The position numbers were made by a program, and so were the translations under genes. The notes under the pieces are model-generated. The model had not been told where the DNA came from and searched no databases. It saw only the letters and a list, made by a program, of their open reading frames with translations. Source: Rhizobium ecuadorense (GTDB lineage: Bacteria > Pseudomonadota > Alphaproteobacteria > Rhizobiales > Rhizobiaceae). From it: 64,000 nt of DNA. The stretch lies in NCBI RefSeq assembly GCF_001187535.1, contig NZ_LFIO01001164.1, positions 1 to 64,000 on the forward strand, written 5' to 3'. How positions within the stretch are numbered: the first letter of the stretch is position 1; each line of letters starts with the position of its first letter. Shown here piece by piece: positions 44,060 through 52,961 of the stretch.

Positions 44060-45301
44060 TCAGGTTGCAGCCACGGGCGCCGAGTGCCCTTGGCGCGACA
44101 ATTGCTTGACGGACAGGTGCATCCAGACGAGCGAGATGGCGACGACCGCGAAGAGCAGCAGGAAGCAGCTGGACCAAAGGCCGGTCATGTCCTTGAGGAA
44201 ACCGAAGGCGATCGGCAGGATGAAGCCGCCGAGTCCGCCCATCATCCCGACGATGCCGCCGACCGCGCCGACGCTTTCGGGATAGTAGGCCGGGATGTGC
44301 TTGAAGACGGCGGCCTTGCCGAGGCTCATGAAGAAGCCGAGCACGAAGATGACGATGATGAAGATGACCGGCGTGATGGTCGTAGCCGGCAGCGACAGAA
44401 TGAGCGTGGCCACGGCGGATACGGCCAGCATCGCATACATCACGCTGCGCGCACCCTTCTTGTCCGACAGCACGCCGCCGAAAGCGCGGAAGATGCTGCC
44501 CGGGATGGAGTAGGCGGCCGCGATCATGCCGGCGGTTTCGAGGTTGAAGCCGTAGACGCCGACCAGGTAACGCGGCAGCCACAGGGACAGAGCGACGAAG
44601 CCTCCGAAGGCGAAGAAATAGTAGAGCGAGAAACGCCAGACCTGAACGTTCTGCAGCGGCGCGAATTCCTCGGCGAAACTCTTGGAGGCGACGCTGCGTT
44701 CGCGGCGAAGACGGAAGGCCGGGTCATCGGTTGTGGTGAACCAGAAGATGATCGCCATCAGCGCCAGACAGACGGCCCAGATTTCCGCAACCGCCTGCCA
44801 GCCCCAGGCGAGCAGAACGAAGGGAGCGGCGAATTTGGTCACGGCCGCGCCGACATTGCCGGCGCCGAAGATGCCGAGCGCGGTTCCCTGCTTTTCCGCC
44901 GGGAAGAAGGGCGAAACGTAGGCGACACCGACGGCGAAGGAGCCGCCGGCAAGCCCGACGCCGAGGCCGGCGATCAGCATTTGGGTATAAGTCTGGGCAT
45001 AGGAGAGCAGAAAGGTCGCCAATGCGGCAGCAAGCATGGTGAGCGTGTAGACGAGACGGCCGCCGTAACGCCCTGTCCAGATGCCGAGCACGATGCGTAC
45101 GAGCGAGCCGGTGAGAACCGGGGTGCCGACCAGCAATCCGAATTCCGCCTCGTTCAGGCCGAGGTCCTGCTTGATGCGGATGCCGATGATCGCAAAGATC
45201 GTCCAGACCGCGAAACAGAGGGTGAAAGCGACCGTGGAGATCCACAATGCTTTGGCGGGTTCGCCGTCGGACATGGGCTGCACTTTCTCGATGACAGACA
45301 T
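44060..45301 (-). CDS. narK: Nitrate/nitrite MFS transporter (NarK/NrtP type)
   Basis: A 413-residue inner-membrane protein with twelve helices that imports nitrate (and may exchange nitrite). The nitrate signature GLAGGSFAVGVAYVSPFF near residues 105-122 (with the GG-S-F-A core) and the second, FGVGGxxGxxGGLGGF-type segment GAVGGIVGMMGGLGGFILP near residues 336-354 mark the NNP family. The start MSVIEKVQPMSDG at 45301 follows GGAGAAG. First gene of the operon; its leader carries the sigma-54 promoter, ANTAR hairpins and a terminator, so nitrogen status and nitrate both gate its expression. Confidence 0.95.
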   Translation of the reverse strand: MSVIEKVQPMSDGEPAKALWISTVAFTLCFAVWTIFAIIGIRIKQDLGLNEAEFGLLVGTPVLTGSLVRIVLGIWTGRYGGRLVYTLTMLAAALATFLLSYAQTYTQMLIAGLGVGLAGGSFAVGVAYVSPFFPAEKQGTALGIFGAGNVGAAVTKFAAPFVLLAWGWQAVAEIWAVCLALMAIIFWFTTTDDPAFRLRRERSVASKSFAEEFAPLQNVQVWRFSLYYFFAFGGFVALSLWLPRYLVGVYGFNLETAGMIAAAYSIPGSIFRAFGGVLSDKKGARSVMYAMLAVSAVATLILSLPATTITPVIFIIVIFVLGFFMSLGKAAVFKHIPAYYPESVGAVGGIVGMMGGLGGFILPIAFGFLKDMTGLWSSCFLLLFAVVAISLVWMHLSVKQLSRQGHSAPVAAT

Positions 45302-45350
45302 GGCTTCTCCGTGACCCGACAAAGGTCGGGCCGATTCATCGCTGAGGGTT

Positions 45351-45418
45351 AAAAACAAAAAGCCGCTGGTCAGGCTGCGCATGCACGAGGCGCGCGAAAT
45401 ATCCTGATCAGCGGCTTT
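45351..45418 (-). terminator. Leader terminator upstream of narK
   Basis: A stem of AAAGCCGCTG-ATCAGG and CCTGA-CCAGCGGCTTT (45418-45403 pairing with 45374-45358) closes a 28-base loop and is followed by TTTTTGTTTTT on the minus strand, ending about 50 bases before the narK start. A terminator in this position, before the first gene, implies regulated read-through. Confidence 0.85.
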
Positions 45419-45425
45419 GCTGGTA

Positions 45426-45505
45426 GCGCCCGCCGTTGGGCGCCGAATTTATGGTCTTCTGCGAGCGCCTATCGGGCCCTCATGCTGCGCTGATCGCCAT
45501 TGATC
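45426..45505 (-). promoter_or_regulatory. Tandem ANTAR-type hairpins (NasT target) in the nas leader
   Basis: ANTAR antiterminators bind two hairpins with six-base loops having A at position 1 and G at position 4. The minus strand has GATC-AAUGGC-GATC at 45505-45492 and GCGCCC-AACGGC-GGGCGC at 45443-45426; both loops fit. The 48-base linker can itself fold (AGCGC with GCGCT), bringing the hairpins together. They lie between the promoter and the leader terminator. Confidence 0.75.
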
Positions 45506-45521
45506 TGTGCTGTAATAGCCT

Positions 45522-45537
45522 TGCAAGCTGCGTGCCA
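45522..45537 (-). promoter_or_regulatory. Sigma-54 promoter of the nas operon
   Basis: The minus strand reads TGGCACGCAGCTTGCA (45537-45522), matching TGGCACG-N4-TTGCA exactly. The start of transcription is expected near 45511, six bases before the first ANTAR hairpin. Upstream, an IHF-like site (ATTCAATAATTTA, 45567-45555, one mismatch) and a weak NtrC-like dyad TGCAAAT-N3-TTGTGCG near 45628-45644 complete the usual enhancer layout. Confidence 0.85.
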
Positions 45538-45696
45538 GTTTGGTGTTTTTGTTTTAAATTATTGAATTTAAATGGTATTTTTAAAATGCGGCCATCTGCT
45601 CGTTTTTGCGGCTGCCAAAAAACATGCAAATCTTTTGTGCGTTGCGGTGATGGCGGGCGTCGAATTTTGCTGGCGTTTTGTGCAGGCCGGCAGGGA

Positions 45697-46980
45697 TCAA
45701 GTGTCATCGCTATGGGAAGCGAAGGGCAGGGCGCTTTTGACGGCAAAGCTCGCGACATAGTCCGGCAATTGCCCCGGATCGAAGACGTGGCCGTCCATGA
45801 AACGGTCGCCCTCATCATTGCCTTCGATGCGGATATCAGCGTCATCGGGCGCGTTTTCGTCGCCGAGGGCCGTGCGGTAGAGATCCGGGCGGTAGGCGGA
45901 TGCGGCGGCACGCGCCTTGTTGAGACTGGCATCGGCCTGTCCCCAGCGGATCATCTGGCTGTAGATCCAAAGTGCATGGCTTGGCCGGGGATAGTTGGCG
46001 AAGCCGGAATGGAACTGGAAATAATCCGCGATGATCCGGTGGTTGCCCTTGGCGTCGAGGCTGAATTCGCCGGCGAGAACGCGGCGAATGATCTCGACGG
46101 GCGCCGCGATATAGCGGGGATCGGCAAGAACTCCTGCCAGCGCGTCGTGATTGTCCGGCCGGTCGCACCAGCGGGCTGCCGCATCGAGCGCCACGATCAG
46201 CCGGGAAACAGTCTCCGGATGGCTTTCGGCCCAATCCGGCCGCATGCCGATCACCTTTTCCGGGGCCGACGGCCAGATGTCCTGTTTGGTGGCGACGATG
46301 CGGCCAAGGCCACGCTCAGAGGCGACCATGTTCCAAGGCGCGCCGACGCAGAAACCGTCGATTGCGCCAGCCGCCAATGCGTCCGAGGTCAGCTGCGGCG
46401 GCACGACGACGAGCTTGACGTCCTTGTCGGGATCGATGCCGCCAGCCGCCAGCCAGTAGCGGAATTCGTAATTGTGCGAGGAGAAGGGATAGGTGACCCC
46501 GAAGGTCGGCAGCGGCTCGCCGCGCGCCTTCATCGCCGCGATCGTTTTTGCGAGCGCGTGGGCGTTATCAAGCGCGCTTGCCGTTTCCGGCAATCCGGCG
46601 TCATCCCGCATCCTGTCGAAGAGCCGCGTCGACAGCGTGATCGCATTGCCGCCGCGCCCCAGCGAAAACGGCGTGATCGTCGGCGAGGGATTGGAGCCGA
46701 GGCCGAGCATGGAGGCGATGGGCATCGGCGACAGCATATGGGCGATATCGAACTGGCGGAATGCCAGGCGATCGCGGACATTCGCCCAGGAGACGTCCTT
46801 GACGAGATCGAGCGTCAGGCCTTCCTTCTGCGCAAAGCCGAATTCCGCCGCCGCAATCAGCACCGATGCATCGACGAGCGGAATGAAGCCGGCCCGCAGC
46901 ACTTTCGGCCCTTCATTGTTGATATGTGCGGGCGAGGCCAGCTCGCCGCCTGATTTGGCGGTCTTCATCATCATATTCAC
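45697..46980 (-). CDS. nasS: Nitrate/nitrite sensor NasS (NrtA/CmpA fold)
   Basis: A 427-residue protein of the nitrate-binding NrtA/CmpA periplasmic-binding fold but without a signal peptide, which together with its partner marks it as the cytoplasmic sensor NasS. It begins near LRAGFIPLVDASVLIAAAEF and has PMPIASMLGLGSNPS near residues 86-100 and GFCVGAPWNMVASERGLGRI near 212-231, both lining the anion site in the family. By family knowledge NasS holds NasT inactive until nitrate or nitrite binds. It is 34 bases downstream of nasT. Confidence 0.93.
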   Translation of the reverse strand: MNMMMKTAKSGGELASPAHINNEGPKVLRAGFIPLVDASVLIAAAEFGFAQKEGLTLDLVKDVSWANVRDRLAFRQFDIAHMLSPMPIASMLGLGSNPSPTITPFSLGRGGNAITLSTRLFDRMRDDAGLPETASALDNAHALAKTIAAMKARGEPLPTFGVTYPFSSHNYEFRYWLAAGGIDPDKDVKLVVVPPQLTSDALAAGAIDGFCVGAPWNMVASERGLGRIVATKQDIWPSAPEKVIGMRPDWAESHPETVSRLIVALDAAARWCDRPDNHDALAGVLADPRYIAAPVEIIRRVLAGEFSLDAKGNHRIIADYFQFHSGFANYPRPSHALWIYSQMIRWGQADASLNKARAAASAYRPDLYRTALGDENAPDDADIRIEGNDEGDRFMDGHVFDPGQLPDYVASFAVKSALPFASHSDDT

Positions 46981-47014
46981 TCCGGTTTCCTCCGGAAATG
47001 CAGGAGGCCCGCCA

Positions 47015-47602
47015 TCACATCAAAAGTCCCGCGGCGGTGACAACGCTCTGGGCGATTTCCGACATCTTCTTCTTTTCGTTCATCGCCGTCTGGCGCAGCA
47101 GCGCGAAAGCCTCTTCCTCCGAGAGGCCGCGCATCTTCATCAAGATGCCCTTGGCGCGCTCGATCAGCTTGCGTTCCTCCAGCGCCGACCGGGCATCGGC
47201 AAGTTCCCGCCGCAGCCGGTTGAAGGCATTGAAGCGGCTGACGGCCATGTCGAGGATCGGTTTGACGCGTTCCTTCTTCAATCCGTCGACGATATAGGCC
47301 GAGACGCCGGCATCGACGGCAGCCTCGATCGAGGCCGTGTCGGAGCGGTCGACGAACATGGCGATCGGCCGGCTGACCGTGCGCGTCAGCTGGAACAGAT
47401 GCTCCATCATGTCGCGATTGGGGTTTTCGATATCGATGATGATCACGTCGGGCATCAGCGTTTCGATGGTGCGCGCGATGCCGTTGACCTCATGCACCAC
47501 GGTGACGCGCGCATGCCCTGCCTCGCGCAGTCCCTCTTCGATGATGGAGGCGCGTATGGCATTTTCGTCGATCACCAGAATTGTCAGATCGAGATGCGTC
47601 AT
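47015..47602 (-). CDS. nasT: ANTAR-domain antiterminator NasT
   Basis: A 195-residue response-regulator-like protein: a receiver domain (TILVIDENAIRASIIEEGL near residues 7-25, with IIIDIENP around the phosphoacceptor-equivalent Asp) followed by an ANTAR RNA-binding domain from about residue 135 (ALEERKLIERAKGILMKMRG, then EEEAFALLRQTAMNEKKKMS). It would bind the paired hairpins at 45426-45505 and prevent termination at 45351-45418 when nitrate frees it from NasS. The start MTHLDLTIL at 47602 is the standard receiver start. First gene of the nasT-nasS pair. Confidence 0.94.
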   Translation of the reverse strand: MTHLDLTILVIDENAIRASIIEEGLREAGHARVTVVHEVNGIARTIETLMPDVIIIDIENPNRDMMEHLFQLTRTVSRPIAMFVDRSDTASIEAAVDAGVSAYIVDGLKKERVKPILDMAVSRFNAFNRLRRELADARSALEERKLIERAKGILMKMRGLSEEEAFALLRQTAMNEKKKMSEIAQSVVTAAGLLM

Positions 47603-47835
47603 GGCTATATTTATGACGCGCTGCAGCAATTCTGGCAAGGTGCACGCCTCAAAAATGTGCATGAATTTTGGCGCCTAAAAAATGATCATGATGCCGAACT
47701 TTCGGGCTGCGGGCGGTCGGAAGCCGGGTGCCGATAACGCATTTTGCGGTCTGTCACCGCTTGAGCAAGCGCTCCGTTTCGGCGAAAAGGCGTTACGCTC
47801 TTCGACCTCGATCCTTTGAGGGAGAGAAGCGCCTG

Positions 47836-49689
47836 ATGTTGAGGGCAGAGGCAAATTTATTGGCCGCCAGTGAAATTCATCCGATCGACCGGACCGCTCT
47901 GGACAACGGGGTGGTAGCCCGCCTGCTGCGGGCAATCGAGGCGGTTCTCGGCATTGCCGCAGCACTCATTCTCGCCGTGCTGCTCTTCATGGTGCTCGTC
48001 ACCGTCTTCCTGCGTTATTTCTTCGGCACCGGCTTCATCGGCGCCGAGGATCTCGGCGTATGGCTGCATGTGGGTCTGATCGCGCTCGGCGCGCCGCTCA
48101 GCCTCAACAGTGCGCTTGCCATGCGCCTCGACGTTTTCGTCAGGATGTTGCCGGAAGGCCTGCAGAAGGCGACGCGGATCGGCGCCGATGTCTTCACCGT
48201 GCTTTCGGCGCTGATCCTTGCCTTCGGCGCCCGCGAGATTATGACGATGCTCGGCGGCGTCTCGCCGACGCTCGGCCTGCCGGAATGGATCCGCTTCGGT
48301 TTCCTCGGCGCTGGCGGCGCGCTGATCCTCGTTGTGCTGCTTCTGCAGCGCGTCGCCGAAGGCCGGGTCCTGCCGGTTGCTCTTTCGCTGGCCCTCGGCA
48401 TCGCGCTCTATGCCGGCATCCCGCATATCTCGCTCGATCTCGATTGGCCGCCGAGCATCTTCCTCGGGTTGATCGCGGCGATCGGTCTGGTGCTTGCCGC
48501 GCCGCTGCCGCACGCCTTTCTCGCCGCAGCCTATGCCGCCATCGCTTTCGGCAGCAGCCTGCCGGAGCCGGCGATCGTTTCTTCGACCGTTACCGGCATA
48601 TCGAAATTCCTGCTGCTCGCCATTCCCTTCTTCCTGCTCGCCGGCGGACTGCTGACGGCGTCGGGCGTCGCCAATCAGCTCGTGCGCTTCGCCGCCGCCA
48701 TGGTCGGCCATCGCCGGGCCGGGCTGGCGCAGACGACGCTTCTGACCAGCGTTCTCTTTTCCGGCGCTTCCGGCTCCTCGGTCGCCAATGCCGCTTTCGG
48801 TGCATCGACCTTCCAGCCCGAGCTGGTCAAACACGGATATCCTCAGGCGCAGGCGGCGGCGATCATCGCCTCGACTTCGGTTCTCGACAACATCATCCCG
48901 CCGTCGATCGCCTTTCTCATCCTTGCCTCGGCGACCAATCTTTCCGTCGGCGCACTGCTGGTCGGCGGCTTTTTCGCCGGCGGGCTGATGGCCATATGCC
49001 TGGCGGTTGCTATCCATCTGACCGTGCGTGAGCAGGTGCCGTTGCCGCGAGCCAGCGCGAGACAGCGCTGGCAATCGGCGGTCCAGGCGATCCCCGCCTT
49101 CGGGCTCGGCGTCATCGTCGTCGTCGGCATCCGCATCGGCATCGTCACGACGACAGAGGCGGCCGCACTCGCGGCTTTCTACTCGCTGCTGCTCGGCATC
49201 GGCGCGCGGCTCGGCATCCTCTCGCTCTATGCCGCCTTCCGCCAGGCGGCGGTCGAAGCGGCGGCGATCGGTCTGCTGATCGGCACGGCAGGCCCTTTCG
49301 CCTTCCTGCTGGCGGTCGACGACGTGTCATCGCTGATCTCGCATCTGACGTCGGCGCTCGGCGGCAGCGCGTTTGCCGTCATCCTTTTGTCGAACGTCAT
49401 TCTGCTCGCCGTCGGTGTCGTTCTCGACATCGGCGCCGCGATCCTGCTCTTCGGCCCGATCCTGCTGCCGGCCGCGATCGCCGCCGGCATCGATCCCATC
49501 CAGTTCGGCGTCATCATCGTCGTCAACCTGATGATCCACGGACTGACGCCGCCGCTCGGCATGCTGATCTTCGTCGTCAGCGGCGTCACCCGCATTCCCG
49601 CCTCGGAACTCTTCCGGGCGGTGGTTCCCTATCTGCTCGCCCTTCTGGTCTCGCTCGCAATCCTCTGCGCCTGGGCCATCATTTTCTAA
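47836..49689 (+). CDS. TRAP transporter, fused small and large permease (DctQM)
   Basis: A 617-residue inner-membrane protein joining the four-helix DctQ subunit (residues about 30-180, with FMVLVTVFLRYFFGTGFIGAEDLG) to the twelve-helix DctM subunit, ending with LMIHGLTPPLGMLIFVVSGV, the usual large-subunit C-terminal motif. DctM also shows SGASGSSVANAAFGASTF near residue 313, equivalent to the S-G-S-A-A-N/D-x2-A-x-G signature. The start MLRAEANLLAA at 47836 follows GAGGGAGAG. It is an operon with the substrate-binding protein 16 bases downstream. Substrate probably an organic acid, unproven. Confidence 0.93.
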   Translation: MLRAEANLLAASEIHPIDRTALDNGVVARLLRAIEAVLGIAAALILAVLLFMVLVTVFLRYFFGTGFIGAEDLGVWLHVGLIALGAPLSLNSALAMRLDVFVRMLPEGLQKATRIGADVFTVLSALILAFGAREIMTMLGGVSPTLGLPEWIRFGFLGAGGALILVVLLLQRVAEGRVLPVALSLALGIALYAGIPHISLDLDWPPSIFLGLIAAIGLVLAAPLPHAFLAAAYAAIAFGSSLPEPAIVSSTVTGISKFLLLAIPFFLLAGGLLTASGVANQLVRFAAAMVGHRRAGLAQTTLLTSVLFSGASGSSVANAAFGASTFQPELVKHGYPQAQAAAIIASTSVLDNIIPPSIAFLILASATNLSVGALLVGGFFAGGLMAICLAVAIHLTVREQVPLPRASARQRWQSAVQAIPAFGLGVIVVVGIRIGIVTTTEAAALAAFYSLLLGIGARLGILSLYAAFRQAAVEAAAIGLLIGTAGPFAFLLAVDDVSSLISHLTSALGGSAFAVILLSNVILLAVGVVLDIGAAILLFGPILLPAAIAAGIDPIQFGVIIVVNLMIHGLTPPLGMLIFVVSGVTRIPASELFRAVVPYLLALLVSLAILCAWAIIF

Positions 49690-49705
49690 TCAACAGGATA
49701 ATCCC

Positions 49706-50704
49706 ATGGATAATCTCAACCGCCGCAATTTCCTGAAAACCGCAGCACTCGCCGGAACGGCGCTCGCAGCCCCTGCCTTCGTCCGCACGGCCGCCGCCCG
49801 CACGACGACGATCACGATCGCCTCGCTGCTCGGCGACGACAAGCCGGAAACCAAGATCTGGCTGAAGATCGGCGAGCTGGTCGAAGCCAAGCTTCCCGGC
49901 CAGTTCAAGTTCAATATCGTCAGGAACGGTGCGCTCGGCGGCGAGAAGGAGGTGGCCGAGGGCGTGCGTCTCGGTTCGATCCAGGCGAGCCTCTCGACGG
50001 TCTCGTCGCTTTCCGGCTGGGCGCCGGAACTGCAGATCCTCGATCTGCCCTTCCTCTTCCGCGATGCCGACCATGTCCGCAGGACCGTCGGCGGCGATGT
50101 CGGCGCCGATCTCAAGCAGAAGCTGCAGGCGCAGAATTTCGTCGTCGGCGATTTCATCAATTACGGCGCCCGTCATCTCCTGACCAAGGAACCGGTGACA
50201 CGGCCCGAGCAGCTCAAGGGCAAGCGTATCCGTGTCATCCAGAGCCCGCTGCACACCAAGCTCTGGAGCGCATTCGGCACCACGCCGATCGGCATTCCGA
50301 TCACCGAGACTTACAATGCCCTCGCAACCGGCGTCGCCGATGCGATGGACCTGACCAAATCGGCCTACGCAGGCTTCAAGCTCTATGAGGTCGTGCCTGA
50401 TATGACCGAGACCGGCCACATCTGGGCATCAGGCGTCATCTATTATGCCTCGACTTTCTGGGCCGGCCTGAACGACGAACAGAAGGCTGTCTTCCAGCAG
50501 GCCTCCAGCGAGGGTGCGGCCTATTTCAATCAACTGATCGTCGACGACGAGGCAAAGTCCGTCGAGACGGCGCTTGGCCATGGCGGAAAGCTGTTGAAGC
50601 CCGAAGCCTTCGAGGAATGGCAGAAGGGTGCCCAGGGTGTCTGGGCCGATTTCGCCCCTGTTGTCGGCGGCATCGACCGGATCAAAGCCGTTCAGGCGGC
50701 CTGA
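49706..50704 (+). CDS. TRAP transporter substrate-binding protein (DctP type)
   Basis: A 332-residue periplasmic protein. The signal LNRRNFLKTAALAGTALAAP is of the twin-arginine type with a following AFVRTAAA cleavage region. The mature domain has the DctP-family core: ELVEAKLPGQFKFNIVRNGALGG cut here to its first part EAKLPGQFKFNIV, and the ligand-Arg segment GKRIRVIQSPLHTKLWSAFG near residues 172-191, where the Arg binds carboxylates. It pairs with the permease 16 bases upstream. The family-level expectation is uptake of a C4-dicarboxylate, 2-oxoacid or sugar acid. Confidence 0.92.
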   Translation: MDNLNRRNFLKTAALAGTALAAPAFVRTAAARTTTITIASLLGDDKPETKIWLKIGELVEAKLPGQFKFNIVRNGALGGEKEVAEGVRLGSIQASLSTVSSLSGWAPELQILDLPFLFRDADHVRRTVGGDVGADLKQKLQAQNFVVGDFINYGARHLLTKEPVTRPEQLKGKRIRVIQSPLHTKLWSAFGTTPIGIPITETYNALATGVADAMDLTKSAYAGFKLYEVVPDMTETGHIWASGVIYYASTFWAGLNDEQKAVFQQASSEGAAYFNQLIVDDEAKSVETALGHGGKLLKPEAFEEWQKGAQGVWADFAPVVGGIDRIKAVQAA

Positions 50705-50738
50705 AGCGGGAGAGGAACGGACCCCTGATGTTTCCGAC

Positions 50739-50762
50739 AGGGTCGATTGAAAAATCGACCCT
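50739..50762. other. Perfect 10-bp stem-loop after the TRAP operon
   Basis: AGGGTCGATT-gaaa-AATCGACCCT forms a 10-bp stem with a GAAA loop, 35 bases after the TRAP substrate-binding gene. No U tract follows, so it is either a Rho-dependent end or an mRNA 3' stabiliser. The remainder of the 289-bp gap to the peroxiredoxin holds nothing else I recognise. Confidence 0.5.
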
Positions 50763-50993
50763 ATCGTCGCTTGGATGCATCGGAAAAATAATGCCGCCGC
50801 AGGCCTGAAATCGAAAGAGCATGCCTTCGGCGATCGTGGTATATGACTTACTTATAATCCTGGAATGGGAAGTTTTTACCTTCGGCCGGTGCGATCCTGT
50901 TGACCGCAATCTCGCGACCGCTTCCGGCGGACGGATCCCAGGGCCTCGATTTGAAACAAACGACATTGAACACAAGGCTTTGGAGGGCCGACC

Positions 50994-51653
50994 ATGAGCT
51001 TACGTATCAACGATATTGCCCCCGATTTTACCGCCGACACCACCCAGGGACCGATCAGCTTCCATGAGTGGATCGGCAATGGCTGGGCCGTCCTGTTCTC
51101 GCATCCGAAGAATTTCACGCCGGTCTGCACGACCGAGCTCGGCGCGATGGCCGGCCTGGCGGGAGACTTTTCCAAGCGTGGCGCCAAGATCATCGGCATC
51201 TCCGTCGATCCCGTGGAAAGCCATGCCAAGTGGAAGAACGACATCAAGACCGCCACCGGCTTCGACGTCGAATATCCGCTGATCGGCGACAAGGACCTCA
51301 AGGTCGCCAAACTCTACGACATGCTGCCGGCCGGCGCCGGCGAGAGCTCGGAAGGCCGCACGCCCGCCGATAACGCCACCGTACGTTCGGTTTTCATCAT
51401 CGGCCCGGACAAGAAGATCAAGCTGATCCTCACCTATCCGATGACGACGGGCCGGAATTTCAACGAGATCCTGCGCGCCATTGATTCCATCCAGCTGACG
51501 GCCAAGCACCAGGTGGCCACACCGGCGAACTGGAACCAGGGCGAGGACGTCATCATCACCGCCGCGGTCTCCAACGAGGACGCCATCACGCGTTTCGGGT
51601 CCTTCGATACGGTTCTGCCCTATCTCCGCAAGACCAAGCAGCCGACGGCCTGA
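50994..51653 (+). CDS. 1-Cys peroxiredoxin (Prx6 type)
   Basis: A 219-residue thiol peroxidase that reduces peroxides with one catalytic cysteine. The peroxidatic Cys45 is in HPKNFTPVCTTELG, preceded by the FTADTTQGPISFHEW start of the thioredoxin fold, and RSVFIIGPDKKIKL near residues 129-142 follows. The long C-terminal part (from about residue 160) is that of the Prx6 branch, and no resolving Cys is present. Its position downstream of the TRAP genes is probably incidental since a stem-loop intervenes. A terminator follows. Confidence 0.94.
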   Translation: MSLRINDIAPDFTADTTQGPISFHEWIGNGWAVLFSHPKNFTPVCTTELGAMAGLAGDFSKRGAKIIGISVDPVESHAKWKNDIKTATGFDVEYPLIGDKDLKVAKLYDMLPAGAGESSEGRTPADNATVRSVFIIGPDKKIKLILTYPMTTGRNFNEILRAIDSIQLTAKHQVATPANWNQGEDVIITAAVSNEDAITRFGSFDTVLPYLRKTKQPTA

Positions 51654-51676
51654 TTGCTGTTTTCAAAGCTTTCCTG

Positions 51677-51710
51677 AAGCCGCCGCGGCCACTTGGCCCG
51701 GCGGCTTTTT
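51677..51710 (+). terminator. Rho-independent terminator after the peroxiredoxin gene
   Basis: AAGCCGCCG and CGGCGGCTT pair around a 12-base GC-rich loop, followed by TTT(TT)C. It lies 24 bases past the stop. Confidence 0.85.
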
Positions 51711-51764
51711 CGTGCGGGCATTGCGGAAATGGGAAGCTTCGCGCCTTGATCGGTGGTATCTAAT

Positions 51765-51868
51765 GCATGTCGCCCGGAAGTGTGCATGCGGTTCCGGGAT
51801 AACGGTATGCATCAAAACAATGAGCTAAAGCGCGTTGCATGAATCAAATTTGATGCGACGCGCTTTAG
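51765..51868. repeat. Rhizobial intergenic mosaic/palindromic repeat, copy B
   Basis: Shares the ordered blocks of copy A at 20175-20302: GCATGTCGC, AAGTGTGC, GCGGTT, ATGC, then GAGCTAAAGCGC and GACGCGCTTTAG. The CTAAAGCGCG...CGCGCTTTAG arms form a long stem around a TGATTC-like centre. It fills the gap between the peroxiredoxin terminator and the transglycosylase gene. Confidence 0.65.
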
Positions 51869-51907
51869 CATCAGCGTTGCGATGGAAGTCGAACCTGCTG
51901 AGATCCG

Positions 51908-52864
51908 ATGATAGGGCGAAGGCGTCAGTCCGGCATGGGGAAGAGATCGGCGAAGGCCATGCTTTCGCTCTGCTTTCTATTTTCCGCCGTAGCCACCGGA
52001 AAGGCCCAGCCGGAAGTAAGCGCTGCCGAGCCGGCCTGCCTCTATTCCGGGCCTTCGGCGTCGGGTTCGGGTGAGACGCTCTGCATCCGCAAGGATAGTT
52101 TCAATCGCGACCTTTGCGCCGCGATCGAGCATTTCGCCGGCGCCAATCAATTGCCGCCGGACTATTTCGCCCGTCTCATCTGGCGCGAAAGCACCTTTCG
52201 CCCCGATGCCGTCAGCTTCAAAGGCGCGCAGGGGATTGCGCAGTTCATGCCGGGAACGGCGAAACTGCGTGGCCTCGAAGACAGCTACCAGGTGCTGGAG
52301 GCGCTGCGGAAATCGGCGCAGTATCTCGATGAATTGCGCAACCGTTTCGGCAATCTCGGCCTTGCCGCCGCCGCCTATAATGTCGGCGAAAACGGCCTTG
52401 CCTCTTACCTTACGTCAGGGAGATTGCCTTACGAGACGCGCAGCTACGTCATGGCGATCACCGCCCATACGGTGGAGGAGTGGAAGGACAATCCGCCGGA
52501 AGATGCGGCAGCCCCGCTCGACAAGGACAAGCCCTTTGTCGATGGCTGCGTGGCGCTTGCCGAACGCCGGATATTGAAGGACACGCCCTGGCATCAGGAG
52601 GGCGATTGGGCACCCTGGGGTGTTCAGCTTGCCGCGAACGCGGATGTCGCGGTGGCCCGGCGCCTGTTTCTCGATGCCGTGCGGGATCTGCCTTCACCCC
52701 TGGATGCGGAGCAGCCGCTGATCCTGCGCCAGCGCGATCGCAGCTTCGGCTTTCGCCCGCGTTATGCCGCCCGCATCGGCCGGCAGACGCGCCTGGAAGC
52801 CAACGACCTCTGCAACCAGATCCGCAAGCACGGCGGCACCTGCCTGGTTTTCAAAAATCGATAG
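51908..52864 (+). CDS. Lytic transglycosylase (SLT domain)
   Basis: A 318-residue exported enzyme that cleaves the peptidoglycan glycan strand. The N-terminus has a basic region and a hydrophobic signal (KAMLSLCFLFSAVATGKAQ). The SLT fold follows with the catalytic Glu in IWRESTFRPDAVS near residues 88-100, then GIAQFMPGTA near 108-117 and AAAYNVGENGL near 155-165, the three family motifs. The C-terminal 110 residues contain two Cys and a SPOR-like basic end. Start 51908; a shorter start at 51935 (MGKRSAKAM) is possible. It is monocistronic. Confidence 0.92.
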   Translation: MIGRRRQSGMGKRSAKAMLSLCFLFSAVATGKAQPEVSAAEPACLYSGPSASGSGETLCIRKDSFNRDLCAAIEHFAGANQLPPDYFARLIWRESTFRPDAVSFKGAQGIAQFMPGTAKLRGLEDSYQVLEALRKSAQYLDELRNRFGNLGLAAAAYNVGENGLASYLTSGRLPYETRSYVMAITAHTVEEWKDNPPEDAAAPLDKDKPFVDGCVALAERRILKDTPWHQEGDWAPWGVQLAANADVAVARRLFLDAVRDLPSPLDAEQPLILRQRDRSFGFRPRYAARIGRQTRLEANDLCNQIRKHGGTCLVFKNR

Positions 52865-52961
52865 CGGCGCCGCTTCCTCCAGCTTGGGGAAAAGTCCGCT
52901 TGCAGGATCGCGTCGCGGCGCAGCATAGTCGACGTGGACTATGCCAAAGGGAGGAACGACA

